Positions 38,767-48,069 of a DNA stretch of 64,000 bases are shown here, piece by piece. The number at the start of each line of letters is the position of its first letter. The stretch's first letter is position 1. The translations under genes and the position numbers were made by a program. Source of the DNA: RYN-133 sp963785425 (lineage in GTDB: Bacteria > Actinomycetota > Actinomycetes > Mycobacteriales > Jatrophihabitantaceae); assembly GCA_963785425.1 (NCBI GenBank), contig CAWAVG010000004.1, positions 1,116,001-1,180,000 of the forward strand. The letters run 5' to 3'. The notes under the pieces were generated by a model. That model saw only the letters and a program-made list of their open reading frames with translations, was not told where the DNA came from and searched no databases.

Positions 38767-39682
38767 GTGACCGAACGCGAACTGTCGAGAGCGGCGCCCA
38801 CGCGCCGAGGCATTCACGACCGGCTGCTGACGCTCGACGCCGGCAGCGCGCCGCATTTCGATCCCAGGCACACGTTGCGCCTGCGGGTCGAGTTCGCCCG
38901 CCAGCTCAAACGGCGGCGCACGCAGATCGTCGTGCTGCTGCTGCTCGTCCTGCCGGTCATCATCGCGCTGGCGTTCCAGCTCGGCGGTGGTCCGGCACCG
39001 GGCGACAACGCCGGCGCGCTGGTGACGCTCGCGACTGCCGGGTCGGCCAACTTCGCGTTGTTCACCGAGTTCGCCGCCGTCGGATTCCTGCTCGTCGTCG
39101 TGGTCGCACTGTTCTGCGGCGACACGGTGGCGAGCGAGGCGAGTTGGGCCTCGCTGCGCTATCTGCTGGCGCAACCCGTGCCTCGCTCGCGGTTGCTGCG
39201 TCAGAAGCTGATCGTCGCCGGGACGCTGTGCGTGCTCGCGAACCTGTTGCTGCCGATCTGGTCGTACCTGGTGGGCGGAGTCTTCTTCGGGTTCGCTCCG
39301 GCGCGCTCGCCGCTCGGCGGCACGTTCGACACCGCCGACTCGCTGTGGCGGTTGCTGGTCATCGTCGCCTACGTGTGCGGGCAGATGCTCGTCGTGGCGG
39401 CGCTGGCATTTCTGCTCAGTGTCAGTGTCGACAATCCGCTCGGAGCCGTCGGCGGCGCCGTGATGCTCGTCGTCGTGTCGAACATCCTCGACCAGATCAC
39501 CGCCCTCGACCCCTACCGGCACTACTTGCCGACGCACTGGCAGTACTCGTGGACCGACGTGCTCTCGTCACCGATCAGCTGGGACGACATGCTGCGCGGG
39601 ACGGGCAGCGCGCTCGTTTACGCCTCGCTTGTTCCTCGCGCTGGCGTGGCTGCGTTTCGACCGCAAGGACATCACCAGCTGA
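38767..39682 (+). CDS. ABC-2 type transporter permease (frameshift near 3' end)
   Basis: About 304 residues. The cytoplasmic N-terminus (LRVEFARQLKRRRTQ) precedes six hydrophobic helices, including VVLLLLVLPVIIALAF, VGFLLVVVVALFCGD and GGAVMLVVVSNILDQ. SLRYLLAQPVPRSRLLRQK is the typical ABC-2 coupling region. It would form the channel for the hydrolase-ATPase fusion immediately upstream. An extra base near 39628 shifts the frame before the natural end RFDRKDITS at 39682. Confidence 0.88.
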
Positions 39683-39702
39683 GCGCGCCGCAGCCCCGCG
39701 TC

Positions 39703-40312
39703 GTGCGGGTCGCGAACGCCCGTCTGCTGCGGTGGATCGACGGCTTCGCCGACCGGCACGGTTCGTACACGCCCACGGTCACCCCGACCGAGGTCGTGCT
39801 GGACGCGGCCGACGGTGCGAGCGCGCAGCTCCTCGTTCCGTTCCCGCCGCTGGACGGCACGCGGCTCGCGGATCTGCATCACGCACGTGCGGCGTGAGCG
39901 ACGGGTCGGCGTGCTGCTCGTGCGGCGCAGCGGGTACGCGGCCGGCGTCTTCGTCGGCGCTCGCCTCGAGTCGTCGAAGGTCGACTCGACATACGTGCAG
40001 GGGACGACCAAGGCCGGTGGCTGGTCGCAACAGCGCTACGCGCGACGCCGCGCGAACCAGGCAAGTGCAGCCTTCGCGGAGGCGGCAGACGTGGCCGCGC
40101 GGATCCTGCTCGACGCCCACCTCGACGCAGTCGTCGCAGGGGGAGACCGCCCGGCCGTCCGGGCCGTGCTGGCCGATCGCAGGCTCGTCGGGCTCGAGCC
40201 GCTCGTCCGGCCGCCTTGGCTCACGATCAAGGACCCGAAGCTGCGGGTGCTCGCCGCGACACCTGAACAGTTCCTGACCGTACAGATCACGGTCACCGAT
40301 CCGGCGTTATGA
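39703..40312 (+). CDS. acVLRF1 family peptidyl-tRNA hydrolase (one frameshift)
   Basis: About 203 residues after joining frames. The diagnostic loop GGWSQQRYARRRANQ with its catalytic glutamine identifies the actinobacterial VLRF1/Vms1 release-factor-like family, which frees nascent chains from tRNA on stalled ribosomes. VGVLLVRRSGYAAGVF precedes it. One extra base lies near 39880. The start is uncertain: GTG 39703 is the first standard codon after the permease stop. Its stop overlaps the pgi ATG (ATGA). Confidence 0.85.
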
Positions 40313-41986
40313 ACCCGGGCCCGTTCTGGTACTCATGGCTTATGGAGTCAGCCAACGGCACGCCGCTTCGCGACCGTCCCGCCTGGGTCGCGCTCACCGA
40401 GCACTACGAGCAGGTGCGCAAGCAGCACCTCCGCGAGCTGTTCGCGAGCGACGCCGACCGCGGCGCACGGTTCGCCCTCGATGCCGTCGGCATCTACCTC
40501 GACTACTCGAAGAACCGCGTCACCGACGAGACCCTGTCGCTGCTCGTCGACCTCGCCGAACAATCAGGTCTGCGCGAGCGCATCGACGCGATGTTCAGCG
40601 GCGAGAAGATCAACGTCACCGAGGACCGCGCCGTCCTGCACGTGGCGCTGCGCGCACCGTCCGGCGAGCGCATCAAGGTCGACGGCATCGATGTCGTACC
40701 CGCGGTGCACGAGGTCCTCGGGCGCATGGCCGAATTCGCCGACAACATCCGCTCCGGCCGCTGGCTGGGCCACACCAAGAAGCGGATCCGCAACATCGTC
40801 AACATCGGCATCGGCGGCTCGGATCTCGGCCCCGTGATGGCGTACGAGGCGCTCAAGCACTACAGCGATCGCAGTCTCACGTTCCGGTTCGTCAGCAACG
40901 TCGACGGCACCGACTTCGCCGAGGCGACCCGCGACCTCGACCCTGCCGAAACGCTGTTCATCGTGTCGTCCAAGACGTTCACGACGCTCGAGACGATGAC
41001 GAACGCGCACAGCGCGCGTGAGTGGGTGCTCGCCGAGATGAACGACAAGTCGGCGATCGCGCGGCACTTCGTGGCTGTGTCGACGAACTCCGAAGCGGTC
41101 GAGGAGTTCGGCATCGACGTGATGAACATGTTCGGGTTCTGGGACTGGGTCGGCGGCCGCTACTCGATGGATTCTGCGATCGGTCTGTCGACGATGATCG
41201 CGATCGGTCCGAAGGCGTTCCGCGAGATGCTCGCCGGGTTCCACGAGATGGACGAGCACTTCCGCACCGCGCCGTTCCGCGAGAACCTGCCGGTGCTGCT
41301 GGGTCTGCTGACGGTCTGGTACACCGACTTCTTCGGTGCGCAGACGCAGGCGGTGCTGCCCTACGACCAGTACCTAAACCGGTTCCCCGCGTACCTGCAG
41401 CAGCTGACGATGGAGTCGAACGGCAAGCACGTGACACTCGCGGGCGAGACCGTCGACTACGCGACCGGGCCGGTGTACTGGGGCGAGCCCGGGACGAACG
41501 GTCAGCACAGCTTCTACCAGCTGATCCACCAGGGCACCGAACTCATCCCGTGCGACTTCATCGGCTTCACCCACACGCTCAACGCGTTGGGCAACCACCA
41601 CGACCTGCTGACCGCCAACGTGTTCGCGCAGACCGAGGCACTGGCATTCGGCAAGACGGCCGAGCAGGTAGCGGCCGAGGGCACCGACGACTGGCTGGTG
41701 CCGCATCGCGTGTTCGAGGGCAACCGTCCGTCCAACACCTTGCTGCTGCGACCGGCTCACACCGCACGCGCTCGGCACGCTCGTCGCGCTGTACGAGCAC
41801 AGTGTGTTCGTGCAGGGCACGATCTGGACAGTGAACTCCTTCGACCAATGGGGCGTCGAGCTCGGCAAGGTGCTGGCCAAGCAGGTCGCCGCCGAACTGG
41901 AGTCCGACGACGAACCCGATCTGCAGCACGACAGCTCGACGAACACCCTGATCCGCCGGTATCGCAGCGCTCGGAAGGAGCACTGA
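40309..41986 (+). CDS. pgi: Glucose-6-phosphate isomerase (one frameshift)
   Basis: About 558 residues of PGI, converting glucose-6-phosphate to fructose-6-phosphate. Key motifs are NIGIGGSDLGPVMAYEAL, VSSKTFTTLETMTNA, GGRYSMDSAIGLS and GEPGTNGQHSFYQLIHQGT, with the C-terminal HALGTLVALYEH and VNSFDQWGVELGK. An extra base near 41755 breaks the frame late. ATG 40309 overlaps the previous stop; ATG 40342 is an alternative nearer to relatives. gnd follows after one base. Confidence 0.93.
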
Positions 41987-41987
41987 C

Positions 41988-43008
41988 ATGCAGCTCGGAA
42001 TGGTCGGCCTCGGCCGGATGGGCGCGAACATCGTGCGACGCATCATGCGTGACGGACACACGGCCGTCGCCTTCGACACCAACAAGGACACCGTCGCCGC
42101 GCTGGAGCAGGAGGGCGCGATCGGGACGACCGATCTCAAGGACTTCGTCGCCAAGCTCGAGAAGCCCCGCGTGGCCTGGGTGATGATCCCGGCCGGGATC
42201 ACCGGCCAGGTCGTCGAGCAGCTCGCCGGGCTCATGGAGGACGGCGACATCATCATCGACGGGGGCAACTCCAACTACCGCGAGGACATCGATCGCGCCG
42301 CGGAGCTGAAGAAGTCGGGGCATCCACTACGTCGACGTCGGCACGAGCGGCGGCGTGTGGGGTCTCGAGCGCGGCTACTGCCTGATGATCGGCGGCGAGC
42401 AGAAGGTCGTGCAGCATCTCGATCCGCTGTTCGAGTCGATCGCTCCGGGTATCGAGGCGGCCGAGCGCACGCCCGGCCGCCGCGGACCGATCGCCCGCGA
42501 GGAGAAGGGGTACCTGCACTGCGGCCCGAACGGTGCCGGGCACTTCGTGAAGATGGTCCACAACGGCATCGAGTACGGCATGATGGCCGCCTACGCCGAG
42601 GGCCTGAACGTGTTGCACCACGCGAACGCGGGCAAGCAGGCGGAGGAGCACTCGGCCGAGACGACGCCGATGGATCAGCCGCAGTACTACTCCTACGACC
42701 TCGACATCGCGAAGGTCGCCGAGGTGTGGCGACGCGGCTCGGTCGTCGCGTCCTGGCTGCTCGATCTCACCGCGGGCGCGCTGCACGCCAACCCGGACCT
42801 GGACAAGCTCGCCGGCCGGGTCTCCGACTCGGGCGAGGGCCGGTGGACGGTCAAGGCCGCGATCGACGAGGGCGTCCCCGTGCCGGTGCTCTCGGCGTCA
42901 CTGTTCGCGCGGTTCAGCAGCCGCGGCGAGGCGATCTACGCCGACAAGCTCCTGTCCGCCATGCGCCAGGCCTTCGGCGGGCACGTCGAGCTGCCGACCG
43001 GCGAGTGA
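41988..43008 (+). CDS. gnd: 6-phosphogluconate dehydrogenase, short decarboxylating form (one frameshift)
   Basis: About 340 residues, the short YqeC/GntZ-like class that is often NAD-linked. Motifs: MVGLGRMGANIVRRI, IIIDGGNSNYREDI, YVDVGTSGGVWGLERGYCLM and GHFVKMVHNGIEYGMMAAYA. One extra base lies near 42320. It directly follows pgi, giving a sugar-phosphate pair. A second, long-form enzyme lies at 45033-46478 on the other strand. Confidence 0.9.
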
Positions 43009-44958
43009 GGCGAGCGGAGACGAAGCTTGCTCCGTCTCCCGAGCCGATTGAGCCGGTTGCGCCGGAGGGATCACCGGGGAACAGCACCGCTGCTCGGACG
43101 TCGGGCGTGGCCGGCGCGCGACGGGCGAGCACGAGCACGTGGTCCTCGGCGCCGAGCTTCAGCGCCGCCGTCTTGGCCGGGTTGAGGACGACGGCCGAGC
43201 TGCCGACGCGGTAGCCGATCGCGCTCTCGCCGCGCGCGGCCGCCGCGGCCACCGTCGCCGCCCAAGCCGCTCTCGTCCGCGGGCGCATAGCGTGCCGCCG
43301 GTCGCAGGGCGAGCACGGAGCCCGACGCGTCGAACAACTCCCGGAACACCGCATCGAGTTCGCGCCGCTCGGACACCTGCGCGAGCATCAGGCTCGACAG
43401 CTCGTCGCTGACGATGAAGTCGTCGACCTCGATCGTGCGCGCGATCAGGACGTTCGCCCGGTCGCGCATCTCGGCGACGACGCGGGTACCGGCGGCGCCC
43501 TTGCTCCGAGCCTTGTGCAGGGTGAGCAGCATCAGCATCGTGTGCGCGTCGGCCTGCTCGGCCGACAGCTCCTGCCGGTAGCTGAGCACGATCGCGTGGT
43601 CGTAGCTCTTTGCGTCCAATGCCGTGAGCACCGCGCTCGGGCCCGACTCCAGCTCGTGCACGGCGACGTGGATGTTCGACGGCGGCGGCGTACGTCACCG
43701 CGGCGGCGCTGACGAAGTGGGGATCGACCAGCACGTCGATCGTCGAGCCGGGTCCGAGCACGCGGTCGAGGTCGCTGACGATCTTCGTCGCCGAGCAGGC
43801 TCCAGCCGACCAGCGCGATGTTCTGCACCGGCTCCGAGAGCGGCGTCGGCGAACCGGCATCTGCCGCCGCGGCGGCCGAAGCCGGTGAAGGTCACCGAGT
43901 GCTCGTCGGCCGCGATCACCACGACCTCGTCCTGCGCTGCCGAACACCAGGTCGCCCGGCGGGTTGAGGGTCACGACGCCGGCGCGGCACACCCCGACGA
44001 CCGCACACCGCTCGAACGCCGTCAGCACCTGGTCGTACGAGTGACCGGTCAGCTCCGGGACGGCGCGGATGTGGATCTCGTTGCCCTCGAAGCCGAGCAG
44101 CTCGCGGAACACCTCGGCCAGGCCGTCCTGGAAACACGCCTGGGCGGTGACCTGGCTGATGACGTCGTCGGCCTGCACGGTCAGCACCGCGTCCGTCGGT
44201 GAGCGCGCGCAGCGCCTCGGCATGTCGCGGCGTCGGTGAACTCGGCGACGATGTTCTGCGCGGCGTCGGCGCTTTCGAATCCGCGCATCGCAAGCACCGC
44301 GCGCACCACTCCGGCGTCGCCGTCGGCGCCGTTGAGGACGATGATCGAGCGCGCGCCGCGGGCGTTGACCAGGTCGAGGTCGCCCCGGCGCCCGGGGTCT
44401 CCCGTCCGGCAGACGACGCGGGTGTTGCCGGTGCGCGGGACGCGTTTGTGCAGCTCGTCCTCCATCTCGTCCTGGGCGCGGTCCGCCAGCACGACCACTG
44501 CGGCCCGGCGCCGGTCGGCGTTGGCGATGACGAGCTCGGTCAGGATGACCGGCAGCCGCGGCGACCAGCCCAGCACGAGCGTGTGGCCGGTCTCGAGGAC
44601 GGGTGAGCGGCCGCGGCGCAGCCGAGCGATGCGCTGGTTGACCGACGCCGCGATCAGGGCGATCAGCGCGCCGGTGAGGAAGATGCCGGCGAGGGTGACG
44701 ACGAGGTTCAGCACCCGCGTCGTCCAGCTTCTGGTCGGAGGCGAACGCGCCCTTGCCGAGCATGCGCAGCAACGACTGCCAGAACGCCTCGGCGAAGCCG
44801 AGTTTCGGGCCGCCGTTCACGCCGGCCAGGTGCAACACCGTCAAGATCGCCGCCGCCGCGATCGTGATGAGCAGCGTCAGGACGGCGAGATAGCCCATCA
44901 CCATCAGCGACCCGCGCGCGAGCGCCTGGTCGAGTCGGTAGCGCAGCCGGGCGATCAC
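42914..44958 (-). CDS. CASTOR/POLLUX-like ion channel protein (frameshifted)
   Basis: About 640 residues after joining frames. Two or three N-terminal transmembrane helices (LMVMGYLAVLTLLITIAAAA, VTLAGIFLTGALIALIAAS) surround a short pore segment. Large RCK-like Rossmann domains follow (HTLVLGWSPRLPVILTEL, IIVLNGADGD, HAIVLSYRQELSAEQADA). About eight shifts occur between 43265 and 44715. GTG 44958 follows TAGTGT by 7 nt. The literal stop at 42914 overlaps gnd by 95 bp, so the true end is probably just before 43040. Confidence 0.72.
43016..43039. terminator. Candidate bidirectional terminator after gnd
   Basis: GGAGACG and CGTCTCC form a 7-bp stem around a 10-nt loop, starting 8 nt after the gnd stop and facing the convergent channel gene. 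No U-tract follows, which is usual in high-GC actinobacteria. Assigned from position and symmetry only. Confidence 0.5.
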
Positions 44959-44983
44959 ACGCCGGACACTAGCTGTGGGACAG

Positions 44984-45034
44984 CTTTTGGCGCCAGGACC
45001 CGATATGGCGGGCTTTTCCGCCAAAAGTCGGGTC
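44984..45034. repeat. Family C repeat copy 2 with alternative hairpins
   Basis: GACCCGA at 44997-45003 pairs with TCGGGTC at 45028-45034, with an inner GGCGG/CCGCC stem. CTTTTGGCG at 44984-44992 can instead pair with CGCCAAAAG at 45019-45027, and the two folds exclude each other. It lies at the stop of the long gnd gene and upstream of the channel gene on the same strand. It shares ATATCGGGTCC and CGCCAAAA blocks with the repeat at 28771. Confidence 0.5.
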
Positions 45035-46478
45035 AGTCGGCGGCGTGTTCCTTGGCGTCACCGGCCCACTCGACGTGGAACGCGCCCTCCCTGTCGACGC
45101 GCCGATAGGTGTGCGCGCCGAAGTTGTCGCGCAGGCCCTGGATGAGCGCCGCGGGGAGGCGGTCACGGCGCAGCCCGTCGTAGTAGGCGAGCGAGGACGA
45201 GAACGCCGGAGTCGGGACGCCCGCGAGCGCGGCGGCCGACACGACGCGCCGCCAGGAGTCGACGCCGTCCTTGACCGCGTCGGCGAAGTAGGGCGCGACC
45301 AGCAGCGACGGCAGATCGGGGTCGGCCTCGTACGCCTCGCGGATGCGGTTGAGGAAGCGGGCCCGGATGATGCAGCCACCGCGCCAGATCGTGGCCATCG
45401 CGCCGGGGTCGACGGACCAGTCGTACTCCTTCGAGCCGGCGACGATCTGGTCGAAGCCCTGCGCGTACGCGACGACCTTGGACGCGTAAAGGGCACGCCG
45501 CACGTCGGCGATGAACTCGTCGCGGTCGCCGATGTCGATGGTGCCGGTCTCAGACCCGAACGCGTCCCGTGCCGGCCCGCGCTGCTCGGCGTGACCGGAC
45601 AGGGCGCGGGCGAAGGTCGCCTCGGCGATGCCGGTGATGGGCACGCCCAGGTCGAGGGCGCTCTGCACCGTCCAGCGGCCCGTCCCCTTCTGCTCGGCCT
45701 GGTCGAGCACGACGTCGACGAACGGCCCGCCGGTCGACTCGTCGGTCTGCGCCAGGACGGTCGCCGTGATCTCGATCAGGAAGGACTCGAGGTCGCCCTC
45801 GTTCCAGTCGCGGAAGATCTCCGCGATCTCGGCGGGCGTGGCCGACAGCCCGGTGCGCAGCAGGTCGTAGGCCTCGGCGATCAGCTGCATGTCGGCGTAC
45901 TCGATGCCGTTGTGCACCATCTTCACGAAATGCCCGGCGGCGTCCGGCCCGACGTGTACACAGCACGGTGTGCCGTCGACCTGGGCGGCGATCGACTCGA
46001 AGATCGGGCCGAGCTTCTCGTAGGACTGCTTCGAACCACCCGGCATGATCGACGGCCCGAGCAGCGCGCCCTCCTCGCCGCCGGAGACGCCGCAGCCGAC
46101 GAAGTGGATGCCCTTGTCGCGCAGGTACTCCTCGCGGCGGCGGGTGTCCTGGAAGTGCGCGTTGCCGCAGTCGATGATGATGTCGTCCTCGTCGAGCAGC
46201 GGGACGAGTTCCTCGATGACGTCGTCGGTGGGCTGCCCTGCCTTGACCATGACGATCACGGCGCGCGGGCGCTCGAGGGACGCGACGAATGCGGCCATCG
46301 AGTCCGACGGCACGAACGAGCCCTCGTCCCCGTGCTGCGCGACCAGCGCCTCGGTGCGGGCGGTCGTGCGGTTGTGCAGCGCGACGGTGTGGCCGTGCCG
46401 CGCCAGGTTGCGGGCGAGGTTTCGGCCCATGACCGCGAGGCCGCTGACTCCGATGTTCGCTGGTGCGCGTTCGCTCAT
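45033..46478 (-). CDS. gnd: 6-phosphogluconate dehydrogenase, long NADP-type
   Basis: An intact 481-residue enzyme of the oxidative pentose phosphate pathway, giving ribulose-5-phosphate, CO2 and NADPH. Motifs: SGLAVMGRNLARNLARHG, VALHNRTTARTEAL (the Asn-Arg-Thr context favours NADP), GVSGGEEGALLGPSIMPGG and HFVKMVHNGIEYADMQLI. The C-terminal domain is full length. ATG 46478 follows TACCGT by 7 nt on the minus strand, so a leaderless mRNA is likely. Confidence 0.94.
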   Translation of the reverse strand: MSERAPANIGVSGLAVMGRNLARNLARHGHTVALHNRTTARTEALVAQHGDEGSFVPSDSMAAFVASLERPRAVIVMVKAGQPTDDVIEELVPLLDEDDIIIDCGNAHFQDTRRREEYLRDKGIHFVGCGVSGGEEGALLGPSIMPGGSKQSYEKLGPIFESIAAQVDGTPCCVHVGPDAAGHFVKMVHNGIEYADMQLIAEAYDLLRTGLSATPAEIAEIFRDWNEGDLESFLIEITATVLAQTDESTGGPFVDVVLDQAEQKGTGRWTVQSALDLGVPITGIAEATFARALSGHAEQRGPARDAFGSETGTIDIGDRDEFIADVRRALYASKVVAYAQGFDQIVAGSKEYDWSVDPGAMATIWRGGCIIRARFLNRIREAYEADPDLPSLLVAPYFADAVKDGVDSWRRVVSAAALAGVPTPAFSSSLAYYDGLRRDRLPAALIQGLRDNFGAHTYRRVDREGAFHVEWAGDAKEHAAD

Positions 46479-46583
46479 GACCTCAACGGTAGTAGCGCTT
46501 TTCCCTGCGTGATTTTGGAGCTAGTCTTGATTCACGGGGGCTTTACCTGGGTTCGGGGACCCACCGGACCGAGGAACTCCCGC

Positions 46584-48053
46584 ATGGCGACCGAGATCTA
46601 CGCCGATATCCGCACCGCGCTCGCGCACAGCCGGCGCGTGGCCCACGCCCCGCTGCGCTGGGATCCCGTGGGGCACCTGCTGTCGCGGTTCGGTTTCGGC
46701 CCGACGCCGGGCACCCGTGCCGCCGTCGCCAAGAACGGCTACGAGTGGTGGCTGACCCACCAGACCTATCTCGGCGCGCACCAGGGCGGGTATCGGGCCC
46801 ACCAAGGGGTGCAGGCCATCGGGCCGCAGCTGACGCTCTCGCCCTACGACGCGCGTCAGTGGCTCGCCGCGCAGGGCGACGAGTACGGCTGGACGATCAT
46901 GGACCAGCTGACCCAGGTGACGATCGGGCTGCAGACCTGGAGCCCCGCGCAGCTCTACGAGAGCCTCGTCGACTTCTTCTCCAACCACCTCAACGTGCCC
47001 AATCACGCAGGCGACATGTGGAACACGCGCGCGTGCTACGACCGCGAGGTCATCCGGCCGTGGGCGATGCGCGACTTCACCAACATGCTGTTGGCCTCAG
47101 CGCGTCACCCGGCCATGCTCACCTACCTGAGCCTGGCCGACTCGACCAAGGCCGCGATCAACGAGAACTACGGACGTGAGCTGCTCGAACTGCACACGGT
47201 CGGGCTGCGCTACTCCGAGCACGACGTGCGCAACACCGCCGCGCTGCTCACCGGCCGCACCCTGGACGACTATCAGCACTACCTGTTCGACGGCTACATC
47301 CATCCGACCGGCCGGGTGAAGGTTCTCGGCTTCACCCACGCGAACTCGTCGGCCGAAGGCGGCGAAGCGGCCGGCGACGACCTGCTGCGCTACCTCGCCA
47401 GGCACCCGTACACGGCGACGCACCTCGCCCAGAAGATGTGCGTGCGGTTCGTGTCGGACAACCCGTCGAGCACGTTGGTCGATGCCGTGGCGCGGGCTTA
47501 TCTCGGCAACGGCACGAAGATCATGCCGATGGTCAAGACCATCCTGCACTCCAACGAGTTCTGGGAGAGTCGCGGCGCCAAGGTGCGGCGACCTGCAGAG
47601 AACGTGATCGCGACGATCCGCGCATTCGACGCACGTGTCGCCGACTACGGCAAGGCGACGCAGGCGCTGCACTGGATCACGAGCTCGATGAACAACGTGC
47701 CGCTCGACTGGCCGGCACCCAACGGCTACCCCGACGTCGCCACCGCCTGGCGATCCGCAGGAAACCTGCTGACCGAGTGGAACATCCATCTCGGTCTCGC
47801 CGGCGGCTGGTGGGACGGGTTCACCGACCCGGACGTCGCGTCGCTCTACCGCGGTGCCACGACGAGCGGCGAGGCGGTCGCCAGGCTCACGAAAGCGCTC
47901 ACCGGCATGACCTTCTCCAGCGCGCACCTCTCGGCCCTGCAGGCCTTCCTCCGCGAGCCGGCGTCCACCGCGCTGGCGAACTCGACACTGCGCTGGCTCG
48001 CCTACCCGCTGGCGGCCCTCATCCTCGACGCGCCGCACCACGCGCTGCGCTGA
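46584..48053 (+). CDS. DUF1800 family protein
   Basis: A 489-residue protein of the DUF1800 family. Typical segments are LLSRFGFGPTPGTRAAVA, LVDFFSNHLNV, YLSLADSTKAAINENYGREL and ELHTVGLRYSEHDVRNTAAL. No signal peptide is obvious. ATG 46584 has GAGGAA 9 nt upstream and a leader of some 55 nt. DUF1800 genes are nearly always followed by DUF1501 genes, as here (16-bp gap). Function unknown; a role at the cell surface is suspected. Confidence 0.88.
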   Translation: MATEIYADIRTALAHSRRVAHAPLRWDPVGHLLSRFGFGPTPGTRAAVAKNGYEWWLTHQTYLGAHQGGYRAHQGVQAIGPQLTLSPYDARQWLAAQGDEYGWTIMDQLTQVTIGLQTWSPAQLYESLVDFFSNHLNVPNHAGDMWNTRACYDREVIRPWAMRDFTNMLLASARHPAMLTYLSLADSTKAAINENYGRELLELHTVGLRYSEHDVRNTAALLTGRTLDDYQHYLFDGYIHPTGRVKVLGFTHANSSAEGGEAAGDDLLRYLARHPYTATHLAQKMCVRFVSDNPSSTLVDAVARAYLGNGTKIMPMVKTILHSNEFWESRGAKVRRPAENVIATIRAFDARVADYGKATQALHWITSSMNNVPLDWPAPNGYPDVATAWRSAGNLLTEWNIHLGLAGGWWDGFTDPDVASLYRGATTSGEAVARLTKALTGMTFSSAHLSALQAFLREPASTALANSTLRWLAYPLAALILDAPHHALR

Positions 48054-48069
48054 CGACCAAGGAACCGAC

